Assembly (NCBI GenBank): GCA_019358945.1
Contig: JAHHIE010000032.1
Location: 1 to 64,000, forward strand
Reading direction: 5' to 3'
DNA length: 64,000 bases
DNA from: Stenomitos rutilans HA7619-LM2
GTDB lineage: Bacteria; Cyanobacteriota; Cyanobacteriia; Leptolyngbyales; Leptolyngbyaceae
Part shown: piece after piece, positions 55,786 to 63,661 of the stretch
Position numbering within the stretch: the first letter of the stretch is position 1
Layout: each line of letters opens with the position of its first letter
Position numbers and translations under genes: made by a program
Notes under the pieces: model-generated
The model's database searches: none
Seen by the model: the letters and a program-made list of their open reading frames with translations, nothing else
Told to the model about the DNA's origin: nothing

Positions 55786-55821
55786 TCTAACCCGACCCCA
55801 GGTTCGCGCAAAAGGGCGAAG

Positions 55822-56994
55822 TTACAGGGTCTCAGGGAGCAAATCGAGCCGATGCTTCTGCGGAGGCCGCGGGGCCAACTTGGCGAGTTCTGCCAGAATG
55901 GCTGGAAGTGGATTAGCCACTACGTTCCGCAGCCGACCTGGGGTGGGAAACTGCTGATCACATTCCAAGCAGGTGTGCCTTGGCAAGGGCATGTAGGCTG
56001 CCTCCCCGAGGTCAAATTGGGAATGACTGCAGTTCGTACAGTTCATCGACCGAACACGGCTCTCTAGCGAAGGCATAACGTTCTGGGCCATCAGCACTCG
56101 GACCATGATCGGATCAAGCCGAATGCCATCGATAGTGACCTCTCGAAACGTGTCATCAAGAGTTGGCTCGACCTGGCTATCCGTCCGAAAAGCATGGACG
56201 TGGATTCCCTCTCTCTCGGGCTTGGGTTGCGTCCACAGAAACGCCGGGTTCGACCCCCAAATCTGGATGCCGCCGGGGTATTCAGACTGATTGATATCCA
56301 GGGTCTTCTCCGCCGGCACAATTTTATGCTTGCCGACGTCGAGGGCGTCAAGGACTCCGCTTATCGGGTTGCCGATTCCAGTCATGCGGTCGTAGAAGTA
56401 CTTCCCGCAGCCGGCGCACAAGTGCCGGCGGTGCGGGTGTACGGAGAACCAATCCTTGTCCAGGTGCGGCCAGCCGCAGTAAGTGCAGGTGACGAAGGTC
56501 ATCGGGAAGCCGAAGATTGAGCTGGTCATGTAGTAGATTGAGTCGATCTCGCTGACCACGATGCCCTCTTCCGGCAGACCCCGCCCGACGAGCTGCACAG
56601 CCCGGTACGTCCAATCTGTGTCCTTTGAAGACTCCATTGTCAGCCGGGTGTGGACGTGAATGCCGCGGTCCATCTTCTGCCGCGTCGTGTCGTACACGGC
56701 CGGGACAGCGCCCCAGAGCGCGACGCCGCCGAGGTACTTGTCTAGATCAAGTGTCAGGGTCTCATCAGCATGGATGGGGACCGTGTCTGCCCTGCGACAC
56801 CGGGCTGCCATCGTGCCGCCCTTCGCCGTGGCGTCGGCACGATGGGCGCGGCACCAGTAACGTGTGCCACCATCGCGACGTTTTTCGAGCGCGATCACAT
56901 CGCACGACACGTTGGGGCCGGCGACATCGAGTGTGGAAGGTATGCTTGGACCAAAAAGCGTCAGCTGCTTGGGAGGCTGGAGTTGAGATGTCAT
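55822..56994 (-). CDS. Protein with two tandem zinc-ribbon modules; last gene of a five-gene operon
   Basis: From ATG 56994 (AAGGA before it) the protein is about 390 residues. It holds two similar modules of about 150 residues. Module 1 has TLDLDKYLGGVALWG, RGIHVHTR, then FVTCTYCGWPHLDKDWFSVH and PHRRHLCAGCGKYF. Module 2 has TLDINQSEYPGGIQIWG, EGIHVHAFR, then NCTNCSHSQFDLG and PRHTCLECDQQF. Each ends in a four-cysteine zinc ribbon after an IHVH strand. No family recognised. The gene sits 33 bases after the Nmad2-like gene. The zinc ribbons may bind nucleic acid or a protein partner. Confidence 0.7.
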   Translation of the reverse strand: MTSQLQPPKQLTLFGPSIPSTLDVAGPNVSCDVIALEKRRDGGTRYWCRAHRADATAKGGTMAARCRRADTVPIHADETLTLDLDKYLGGVALWGAVPAVYDTTRQKMDRGIHVHTRLTMESSKDTDWTYRAVQLVGRGLPEEGIVVSEIDSIYYMTSSIFGFPMTFVTCTYCGWPHLDKDWFSVHPHRRHLCAGCGKYFYDRMTGIGNPISGVLDALDVGKHKIVPAEKTLDINQSEYPGGIQIWGSNPAFLWTQPKPEREGIHVHAFRTDSQVEPTLDDTFREVTIDGIRLDPIMVRVLMAQNVMPSLESRVRSMNCTNCSHSQFDLGEAAYMPLPRHTCLECDQQFPTPGRLRNVVANPLPAILAELAKLAPRPPQKHRLDLLPETL

Positions 56995-57027
56995 GTTATC
57001 AGTTCCTTGAACCGTCAATTCCGTTCC

Positions 57028-57660
57028 TTAGTTCGCCAAGGGAAATGCTCTGTCCAACCCATAAAGCAGCTCCTCCGGTCGGGTTTGAGCGGCCGAGTCC
57101 TTCACTTCATCCAGCAGCGTTCGCAGCTTGTAAACCTGCCTTTCCGTCATGTTGTGATGACGCCCGATGATTTCGCGGACCGAGTTACCCTGCTTCCCAA
57201 ATACCTCCTGGAGGATCTCTAAGGTCCACAAGCGTCCCTCGTCGATCTCTTCCGGCGTCAGGAGCGCGATTGGGTTCATACCGACGAGGTAGTTCTCAAT
57301 CCGCTGGTTGAACGTGTCCTTCTCGTGGTGATCCAGTCTGTGCTGATTGCCCTTGGCGTTCACAATCACGTTCCCGATCACTTGTCCATCGGGGAGCAGC
57401 CGCAGACGCTGCTCCGGAAACCGTTCATATGCCTCGATCGCGCTGATCTTTTCCGCGACCTCGAAGCCACCCAGCACGACTTGAGAGAAGCCCCGCACCT
57501 TCCCAGACACCACGAAGACGTGGTCGCCCTTCTGGACCTGTCTGCGAATATCGGGGCGGCACGCCCCGAGCGACGGCTTCGGCCCCAGGTATGGGTCCTT
57601 TATGTGCTTGCCCTTTACCGGGTCGCAGCCGCTCCCGGTGACGAAGATCTTCCCAATCAT
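57028..57660 (-). CDS. Nmad2-like (nucleotide modification associated domain) protein
   Basis: The 210-residue protein starts IFVTGSGCDPVKGKHIKDPY. It has the core SLGACRPDIRRQVQKGDHVF, then VVLGGFEVAEKISAIEAYER, in the pattern of Nmad2 proteins. That domain was first noted near DNA-modification genes of phages and bacteria. The C-terminal third is helical, with an HTH-like run (VREIIGRHHNMTERQVYKLR). The start lies 4 bases after the protease gene ends. The family call is from motif memory and needs a profile search. Confidence 0.6.
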   Translation of the reverse strand: MIGKIFVTGSGCDPVKGKHIKDPYLGPKPSLGACRPDIRRQVQKGDHVFVVSGKVRGFSQVVLGGFEVAEKISAIEAYERFPEQRLRLLPDGQVIGNVIVNAKGNQHRLDHHEKDTFNQRIENYLVGMNPIALLTPEEIDEGRLWTLEILQEVFGKQGNSVREIIGRHHNMTERQVYKLRTLLDEVKDSAAQTRPEELLYGLDRAFPLAN

Positions 57661-57664
57661 AGTG

Positions 57665-58636
57665 CTACTCCTCGGGGATGAAACCCCACTCCAGTTTCTG
57701 CTTCAGCGTGTTGCCCTGCCAGTGTCCGAGAACCTTATCGTGTTGAAGGCGGTGGATCACGATACCCGGGTGGATTTCAATCGACTCGGCGAAATCCTGA
57801 ATAAGCTCGCTCGTCAACTCATCCGGCTTGTGAAGAGGGAGCTTAGCCAGTTCCGCTGGCGGGATGAGTATGTCGGCTGCGAACCGATCCGCTTCTTCCT
57901 CATACTTTGCCATGACAGGATCGACCACCTCATCACCCATCTCATCGGCCGCGTTATCCACCACGAACAACTGCTGGTTACCGTGCAACAGGATGTGGCC
58001 CAGTTCGTGGAAGAAGGTAAACCACAACTGTTCACCCGACTTATATCGCGGGGTTAGCCCCACCATCGCCTGGCTGTCAGTGAGCCACCGGGAGCACCCA
58101 CTGATCCGCGTACCAGGCAGTTCGGCAACGAGAACAAGCGCCACCCCACAATGCGAGCAGATCACCTGAGCTTGATCCAGGGCAGGCATGGCATCCTCAC
58201 GCGTCAACCGCCGCAATACGTTCAGCGACGACCGCAGCTTCGCTTCATCGAATTCCGCAAGCGGAATTTGGCTGGCGGTGATTTCCGCCTCTCGGACCCA
58301 CGCTGTGAGTGCTTCCCTATGAAAGTCGAACTTCTGCGTCTGCCGGAACGCAACTTCATAGTTACCCCACTTCGCTCGCCATGCATCGGGTGATTGCACG
58401 CCGAAGAACTTCAGAAGAACTTCAGCGTCGGACCCGCCCTCCGGCAGCGAGAACTGAAACTTCCGCATAGCTTTCAGCGGGAAAATCCGGCTCCACTCAG
58501 ACGGTCTCATGTCCGGCTGAATCTCCACGCCCATGTTCATTTCCACTCGCGTGACGAGCCCGCCAACAGAGACGATCCTGTTGTCCTCCTTCTCCGCCAT
58601 CCGGAGAAGCCAATTTGGATCAATATTCAGTTTCAT
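57665..58636 (-). CDS. ImmA/IrrE-type zinc peptidase
   Basis: The 323-residue protein has a helical N-terminal half and a C-terminal ImmA/IrrE metallopeptidase domain. It contains WLTDSQAMVGLTPRYK, the zinc motif HELGHILLH (about residue 205-213), EEEADRFAADILIP with the third ligand Glu, and a helical end. Similar proteins cleave repressors on phage or DNA-damage signals, or are the C-terminal part of antitoxins. Here it overlaps the GNAT gene by 4 bases. It could act as the sensor or activator of this operon. Confidence 0.88.
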   Translation of the reverse strand: MKLNIDPNWLLRMAEKEDNRIVSVGGLVTRVEMNMGVEIQPDMRPSEWSRIFPLKAMRKFQFSLPEGGSDAEVLLKFFGVQSPDAWRAKWGNYEVAFRQTQKFDFHREALTAWVREAEITASQIPLAEFDEAKLRSSLNVLRRLTREDAMPALDQAQVICSHCGVALVLVAELPGTRISGCSRWLTDSQAMVGLTPRYKSGEQLWFTFFHELGHILLHGNQQLFVVDNAADEMGDEVVDPVMAKYEEEADRFAADILIPPAELAKLPLHKPDELTSELIQDFAESIEIHPGIVIHRLQHDKVLGHWQGNTLKQKLEWGFIPEE

Positions 58637-59262
58637 ACCGGCCCCCCGTTGAAGTTTGACGTAAAGCTCGCCGCAATCTCGCGGGTCATCTCGTAGTACG
58701 GCAGGTTTTGATAGGACGCATCAGGTCCGCAACCGTGCATCCCACAATCGTCTCGATAGAAATCCTCTGCTTGGTGAAGCGCGTGCAGTCCGATCCGTCC
58801 ATAAAATCCCTCGTCATGACTCAGTTGTACTGCCGTCCGCATGAGCACCGGGCCTACACCGCCGTAAAGCGGCGTGTCCACCATCGCACGAAGATTCCAG
58901 GGAGCCGACTCCAGGTAGTCGATGTACACGAGCGGTTTGCCTTTATCAGGCTCGAGCCTAGCCTCCATGCCCGTGAGCTTGACCATCAGCAGTCCTTGCC
59001 ACTTGCCGTCGCACTTGATGCCGAGGCACCGGTAGGCAAGGAACCGCAGATCAAGGCTCTTCGTCCCCCAATTCCAGTGAAAGTGCTGCGGAATTTCCCC
59101 GCCCTTGCCTGCGTCGTGGAGCTTCTGGGCAGCGTCCAAGCGAATCGGACCCCATTCCTTCTCGGCTTCGACCAATACCGTTGGTACTAGCTCGGTATGA
59201 AGGACGGCATCCACCAACGCCTTATCTTGGCGGCGGACGATCTGAACAGGGATGGTGCTCAC
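58633..59262 (-). CDS. GNAT-like acetyltransferase
   Basis: The 209-residue protein starts at GTG 59262, overlapping the RHH stop codon (GTGA). It has a GNAT-like fold: LVYIDYLESAPWNLRAMVDT (beta4), then GGVGPVLMRTAVQLSHDEGF in place of the acetyl-CoA loop (usually RGxGxG/A), and GLHALHQAEDFYRDDCGM. RHH-GNAT pairs form type II toxin-antitoxin systems that acetylate charged tRNA. The substrate here is unknown. Confidence 0.78.
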   Translation of the reverse strand: MSTIPVQIVRRQDKALVDAVLHTELVPTVLVEAEKEWGPIRLDAAQKLHDAGKGGEIPQHFHWNWGTKSLDLRFLAYRCLGIKCDGKWQGLLMVKLTGMEARLEPDKGKPLVYIDYLESAPWNLRAMVDTPLYGGVGPVLMRTAVQLSHDEGFYGRIGLHALHQAEDFYRDDCGMHGCGPDASYQNLPYYEMTREIAASFTSNFNGGPV

Positions 59263-59477
59263 AGAACCATCAACTCCGCTTTCTTCTGGGCCTTCTCATC
59301 CTCGAAAACAAGCTTTTCACCGGCTGACAATCGTGCCTCAACCATCTGGTAAAGGCGTAGCGCCTGCCGGAGCACCGCTGTCTTCGAGAGGTCCTTCTTA
59401 TTGGCCAACTCCTCAAGAACCAGCATCTCGGCCTCAGAGAGGTTCAGGGTCATCGTCTTCTTGATATCAGGGGTCAT
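59259..59477 (-). CDS. RHH-type regulator, first gene of the operon
   Basis: From ATG 59477 (AGGAAG before it) the protein is about 72 residues: TLNLSEAEMLVLEELANKKD, then LSKTAVLRQALRLYQMVEAR and a charged tail. This matches small RHH-like antitoxins/regulators. A second AAGAAG-ACG-ATG start unit lies 24 bases downstream. It probably represses the operon and pairs with the GNAT gene, which it overlaps by 4 bases. Confidence 0.75.
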   Translation of the reverse strand: MTPDIKKTMTLNLSEAEMLVLEELANKKDLSKTAVLRQALRLYQMVEARLSAGEKLVFEDEKAQKKAELMVL

Positions 59478-59613
59478 CGTCTTCCTGGAATCATTATTTA
59501 TCTGTAGCCTCCCATCAAGTATAGGAAGAGATAGCCAATATTTCAAGTAAATTTAGCTACTTTTTAATTATTTTTTATGTATGACAAGCATGGAGCGAGG
59601 GTTTGACCCTGAT

Positions 59614-60016
59614 GGGGATTGAGCTGACATACGGAAAAAAAGTGCAACATGAGCTGAAATCCTTAGCCAGATTGAGTTTCAGAGAATCTGTCGAAGTGAG
59701 GCTGAGTATCGGGACTGCTGCTCGTGTGGCAAAAATGTGAACCACAACTCGCGCAGTACTGTGCTGAACTCAGCTTGCCTGCTCAGGCGCACCAGTTTGT
59801 GGCCGCCTTGCGCACGCAATTGACCACAACCGCGCGGCAGATAGACCAGGCTTGCCAAGCTTTAGAACAGTTCAACCTTTCACCCCAAGGTGTCCCCGTC
59901 TTACAACGAATCAATGCACAACCCAGACCACCTGGAGCGAACACGCTGGAAGCGGCCATCTGGGAGCTGGTTTAGCAGCTTAACGGTACTCTCTGTTCGG
60001 ATGATACTCAAACCCC
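59614..60016. mobile_element. Deleted Tn3-family remnant with mismatched ends
   Basis: The left end (59614, GGGGATTGAGCTGACATACG) is related to the end of the element at 332-3737, and its inner sequence is also similar. The right end (59979-60016, reading inward GGGGTTTGAGTATCATCCGA, ending GTTAAG) is of the 229-bp-element type. Only a middle piece of tnpA is left between. No 5-bp duplication matches (CTGAT and TCTCA). It is probably a chimaera from deletion or recombination. Confidence 0.75.
59724..59972 (+). pseudogene. Fragment of a Tn3 transposase gene
   Basis: About 83 codons closely match TnpA of the element at 390-3359 around its residues 487-575 (CEPQLAQYCAELSLPAQAHQ, then FNLSPQGVPVLQRI). 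Both the N-terminal and catalytic C-terminal parts are gone. It ends 7 bases before a 38-bp Tn3-type terminal repeat. Confidence 0.9.
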
Positions 60017-60018
60017 TC

Positions 60019-60552
60019 TCATAGCAATTCCGCCACTGCATCCACTTCGTCCTTACCGATCGCCAGATACTTCGCCAAATTCCCCAGGTCAACATGACCT
60101 GTTCGCTCCTGGAGCGTCTTCAAGGGCACTCCCTGCTTATAAAGCTTCGTCAGCCCAGTACGGCGGAAGCTGTGAGTGGATATGCCTCGAATGCCCAGGT
60201 AATCACAGGCTTTCCGCAGTGCCAGGTCTGCTGCTTGCCGGGTCAGATGTCCTTCCTGCTTTCCAGGGAAGAGATAGCCAGTGGTGAGTAGGTCAGCCTG
60301 GTCCAGGATGGCTTGTAGCTTAGTGGGGACTTTTACATCACGAGTCATCTTCGTTTTAGTCGTTCGAGCACGGAACACGATGCGATCGCGAATGATGTCC
60401 GATCGTTGCAACTTCAATGCTTCACTCACCCGACAGGACGTGTAGTAGCAAATGGCAAAGAGCAAGCGATGGTTATCCGGCAAGACCTGCATCAGCTCCT
60501 CTAACTGCTGCTCTGTTAAAACTTCCGCCTGTCCATTACGGTTATTTTTCAT
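60019..60552 (-). CDS. Minimal tyrosine recombinase (catalytic domain only)
   Basis: The 177-residue protein has all the catalytic residues: Arg in SCRVSEALKL, a Lys in the TKTKMTRDV hairpin, HSFRRT (HxxR), GHVDL and the Tyr in AKYLAI. It lacks the N-terminal SAM-like core-binding domain of standard integrases. It starts 3 bases after the end of the gene at 60556 and is probably co-transcribed with it. The broken gene at 1-3823 appears to have had a similar compact design. Confidence 0.9.
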   Translation of the reverse strand: MKNNRNGQAEVLTEQQLEELMQVLPDNHRLLFAICYYTSCRVSEALKLQRSDIIRDRIVFRARTTKTKMTRDVKVPTKLQAILDQADLLTTGYLFPGKQEGHLTRQAADLALRKACDYLGIRGISTHSFRRTGLTKLYKQGVPLKTLQERTGHVDLGNLAKYLAIGKDEVDAVAELL

Positions 60553-60555
60553 ACC

Positions 60556-60810
60556 CTACAATGCCTCGGGACATGAACCAAATTGAGCAAGTAAGGCTTC
60601 CACAACGGCGTCATTTCCATACTTGTAAGAAGGAGTTTTCACTCCCTTTCCCATCTGGTTAAAATCCACCGTTTCTACATACCGCTGGGTAAGCACTCTG
60701 TCCAATGGGGGTTCGATATCTTCCCCGTGACCAAAATCATCTCTACAACTACCTTTGACCCAGCCTCTAAGGGTTAGATGATATTCTTGCCACTCCTTAC
60801 GCTGGGCCAT
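60556..60810 (-). CDS. Small protein paired with the minimal recombinase
   Basis: The 84-residue protein has no recognised family: EYHLTLRGWVKGSCRDDFGH, then VETVDFNQMGKGVKTPSYKY. It is directly upstream of the minimal recombinase in the same operon. It could be an accessory DNA-binding factor that replaces the missing core-binding domain; this is speculation. Confidence 0.55.
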   Translation of the reverse strand: MAQRKEWQEYHLTLRGWVKGSCRDDFGHGEDIEPPLDRVLTQRYVETVDFNQMGKGVKTPSYKYGNDAVVEALLAQFGSCPEAL

Positions 60811-61593
60811 CCAAGTAATTCCTGTTCAGACTTGCTCTTTCGGTATTTTAGCAAGTGCAAAACCCAATACTTTCGCAGGTTTTGGGAAAGGTCACCGCCA
60901 GCGGTCTCAAAAATTGCGGTCTGTTGCAGAAAAAGCCGTCTTATTGAGAATCACTCGACAGCGAGAGCGGAACTGAAGACTGGGGCGTAACGGAACTGTG
61001 ACTGACACAAGGAAATGTAGCGATCGGCAACCAACGAGAGCCGTGAGCATTACATGCGCTCCTACTCTCTAGTGGGTTTGTGCTGGTTGTTGGGTCCTGT
61101 TCCAGCAGTCTTTAGGGGAACGAGATTGTCTGTAGGCCTGACAACACGATCGCTCCTCACCTTAAAGATGCGACGCTGCACCGAACACAGCACTGGGTAG
61201 AGGTGTTGAAGTACGGTCAAAGGTCTCTAGGCTGTACCCCACTTTGCGGGTCGCAAGCAGGGCTGTCAGACCGAGCAGAGCGTGAATCACCTGACCTAAC
61301 CTCTTGTGGGAGGGCTGGACTGATGGGATGACTGACTGGTGGGATTAGGTTTGTGGGACAGGGCTGTCGAGTCCAGCCTTTAGGGTCATAAGAGGGGCTG
61401 GACTGCCCATCAAACCGCGTCTCACTTTACCCCTAAACATCACAACTCCCTGCTAGTGGGATACTTTGTCTCTCTTGCTTTCTGGTAGGGATCTTGGTTG
61501 TGGGTGGTGACTGGACAGTCGGTTTTTAGGGTAACCGTGCAGCCCTCTCGACAGACGTTTCAGCCCTTCTCCGTACCCTAAACTGAGGCGTCG
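60811..61593. other. Region without a recognisable gene
   Basis: About 780 bases of intergenic sequence with several GGGCTGGACT-like repeats near 61310-61410 (for example GAGGGCTGGACTGATGGGAT and AGAGGGGCTGGACTGCCCAT). No open frame is convincing. Confidence 0.4.
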
Positions 61594-62868
61594 CTAGGCA
61601 TCAGGGGCAGGGGGTGGAGGGGATTCAGGTGGGGAAGGTGGGAGAGTGGGTGCGTCAGGGGGAGTGATGCCCATCGCTGCACAGTCGCGATCGCTGATGG
61701 TGCTGTCAGAAAGGGTTGTATGGCAGAGGTTAGCATGGCTGAGTTGCTCGTCTGTCATGCCTTTGGCACCAAAGAGGTTGACACCTTTGAACTTGGCACC
61801 CTTAAGGACGGCGCCATCGAGTTTTGTAGCTCTGAGGTCGGCTTCACTGAGGTTGGCACGGTAGAAGTTGGCACCTTCAAGGTTGGCACCTTCAAGGTTG
61901 GCACCAGTGAGGTTGGCACCGCTGAGGTTAGCAAAGGTGAGGTTGGCATTGGTGAGGTTGGCACCGCTGAGGTTGGCATTGATGAGGTTGGCAAGGGTGA
62001 GGTTGGCTTTCCTGAGGTCGGCTTTAATGAGGTTGGCAAGGGTGAGGTAGGCATCACTGAGGAAGACACCACTGAGGAAGGCACCTTCGAGGAAGGCTTC
62101 TCGAAGGTTGGCACGGTAGAGGTTGGCACCTCTGAGGTTGGCACGGTAGAGGTTGACACCTTTGAACTTGGCACCCCGGAGATTGGCACCCCGGAGATTG
62201 GCACCTCTGAGGTCGGCTTCACTGAGGTTGGCACCTCGGAGGTAGGAGCCGCTCAGATTACTCCTGCTTAAGTCCAACCGCTTGCCTTCGGAGTCATACT
62301 TGTACCGTCGTCTGCCAATCACCGTCAACGCTGCCTGCACATCCTTCGTCACGGGTGTGAACTTCACTCCTGACGCAGGCACCTCTAGCGCTGCTGCCAC
62401 AAAGGTCTTCGGCACTGAAGGCTTAGGAGCCTCTAACGGTGACTTATCCCGCACAAACGCCGTTAGCACCTCCATAATCGTCCAGTGGTCACGCCGGGAG
62501 TCCTGAGCAATGCGTTCCAGGGCATAGATCCCACCCAGACGCACTTCAATCTTGTCACTCCCCAACTGTTCCACAGCCTTAGAGAAGCGCTCTGTGATTA
62601 GACGCGAAGCTGTGAGGCGCACATTCCAGAACACAAAGACACCACCGACGATCGTGGCCAGTGTCCCCGCACCACTAATCGCCACCTTGACCCACTCCAA
62701 TGTGTTGTCAGGGGGAGGAGTAGAGGGTTTCGTGGTCTCTTGTGCCTGAAGGGGTCGTGTGCTGCCCCACTGCACTGCACCGACCAGGAGTGCTATGCCG
62801 ATCAGCCGTCGCACCATACTGATTCCCACCGTCTGCTGTTGTGTCTGAGCATCCCACGGCTTCATCAT
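61594..62868 (-). CDS. Membrane-anchored pentapeptide-repeat protein
   Basis: The 424-residue protein has a hydrophobic N-terminal segment (residues 19-38) with a possible signal site near LQAQ. A second membrane helix (VAISGAGTLATIVGGVFVFW, about 62-82) follows. A helical region (SKAVEQLGSDKIEVRLGGIY) common in cyanobacterial pentapeptide proteins comes next. About 35 pentapeptide repeats of the A(N/D)LxG type form a beta-helix (about 200-385), and the tail is proline-rich. The role is unknown. A 229-bp miniature transposon ends 18 bases upstream of its start. Confidence 0.88.
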   Translation of the reverse strand: MMKPWDAQTQQQTVGISMVRRLIGIALLVGAVQWGSTRPLQAQETTKPSTPPPDNTLEWVKVAISGAGTLATIVGGVFVFWNVRLTASRLITERFSKAVEQLGSDKIEVRLGGIYALERIAQDSRRDHWTIMEVLTAFVRDKSPLEAPKPSVPKTFVAAALEVPASGVKFTPVTKDVQAALTVIGRRRYKYDSEGKRLDLSRSNLSGSYLRGANLSEADLRGANLRGANLRGAKFKGVNLYRANLRGANLYRANLREAFLEGAFLSGVFLSDAYLTLANLIKADLRKANLTLANLINANLSGANLTNANLTFANLSGANLTGANLEGANLEGANFYRANLSEADLRATKLDGAVLKGAKFKGVNLFGAKGMTDEQLSHANLCHTTLSDSTISDRDCAAMGITPPDAPTLPPSPPESPPPPAPDA

Positions 62869-62886
62869 GCCTGCGATCGCATAAAC

Positions 62887-63115
62887 GGGGTTTGAGTATT
62901 ATCCGACCAGAAAGTTACGCTAAGGGGTGTACCAGTTGAAACTGCTGAAAAACAGGAGCCTGAAACCCCTGATATTCTGTTCTAGATTTCTGTACCAGAT
63001 GACTTAGAGTTTAACTGGTACGTCTCAATGAGACTGGAGATTACTTTTTGAAGTGACTAATGGGAAAGCATTTCAGCCTTAGCGTAATTTTCTGTTCCGT
63101 TGCTACTCGATCCCC
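62887..63115. mobile_element. 229-bp Tn3-derived miniature element (TIME), copy 2
   Basis: 38-bp ends lie at 62887-62924 (GGGGTTTGAGTATTATCCGA inward) and inverted at 63078-63115 (outer end GGGGATCGAGTAGCAACGGA). It has exactly the length of copy 1 and is its inverted, diverged relative, with the same inner palindrome region. The flanks (TAAAC, TATTA) do not match, so this copy is older or rearranged. Confidence 0.88.
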
Positions 63116-63182
63116 TATTAGAAAAGGGGTAGAGAAGAAAAACTTTGCCTAAGTAAACGCATTTTCGGCAAAGATACGAGCA

Positions 63183-63277
63183 TTAACGGCCCTAAGCTCA
63201 GCGACAGAGGTTGGCGAGGTCAAGCGTGGAGTGCAGAAAGGGGCTGAACGCCAGCTTCTGTGCGCTGAAGCGCGTGG
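63183..63277 (-). other. attC-like integron recombination site candidate
   Basis: On the minus strand, directly after the NTF2-like gene, GCCTAAC begins a stretch of about 95 bases that folds on itself (CTTCAGCGCACAGAAG pairs with CTCTGTCGCTGAG) and ends near CCGTTAATGC. This resembles an integron attC site, but the right-hand core (expected GTTRRRY) is imperfect. Confidence 0.4.
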
Positions 63278-63661
63278 TTAGGCACCGAGACCGGACGATA
63301 CAAGTGGGCAGACTTCCATCGCTTGAATCAAACCATGCTCAAGGGTGAAACGGTGACCAACGTGTTCATCAGCAAGCACGGCTCCGGCCAGATCGCGCAC
63401 GACCTGATGCACCTCGACCAAGACCTGCCCATCATCTTCTGGGTGAAAGGCAATCGGCTCGACGTGTGGATCGATCTCGCTCCACTGTTCCGTCCAGTAA
63501 GCGCGGACGGCTTCAGTCCCACGGACAAAACCGCCTTTGAACGCCCTCGCCCAAGCCACGTTGGGAGCCATGAGGGCGAGGGCGGCATCAATGTCACGCG
63601 CGTTGAAGGCCGCGTAGGCGGCGCGTAGCAGCTCGATTTTTGGTGCAGGTTGATCTAGCAT
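63278..63661 (-). CDS. NTF2-like (SnoaL-type) protein
   Basis: The 127-residue protein has the NTF2/SnoaL fold pattern: IELLRAAYAAFNARDIDAAL, LMAPNVAWARAF, a FVRGTEAVRAYWTEQW helix, then beta strands VLVEVHQVVRDLAG and HVGHRFTLEHGLIQAMEV. Members are ketosteroid isomerase-like enzymes or ligand-binding proteins. Such genes are common in integron cassettes, and an attC-like site follows it here. Confidence 0.82.
   Translation of the reverse strand: MLDQPAPKIELLRAAYAAFNARDIDAALALMAPNVAWARAFKGGFVRGTEAVRAYWTEQWSEIDPHVEPIAFHPEDDGQVLVEVHQVVRDLAGAVLADEHVGHRFTLEHGLIQAMEVCPLVSSGLGA

Larger units (their letters stand above)
53541..55796 (+). mobile_element. Group II intron with interrupted intron-encoded protein
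   Basis: A 5' structured region of about 500 bases begins at GTGTG (53541). A second GTGTG at 53616 is rejected because it lies inside a TAGCCCT...AGGGCTA helix. Then follow the RT-maturase frame, an HNH endonuclease frame, domain V (55717-55751) and a domain VI-like hairpin ending CCCGAC near 55796. The ends are estimated from consensus and are good to about 20 bases. The intron is on the plus strand. Confidence 0.85.

Noticed and set aside
61755-62271. Long open frames opposite the pentapeptide gene (VGTFEVGT-type repeats)
   Set aside because: Antisense shadows produced by the pentapeptide repeat periodicity.
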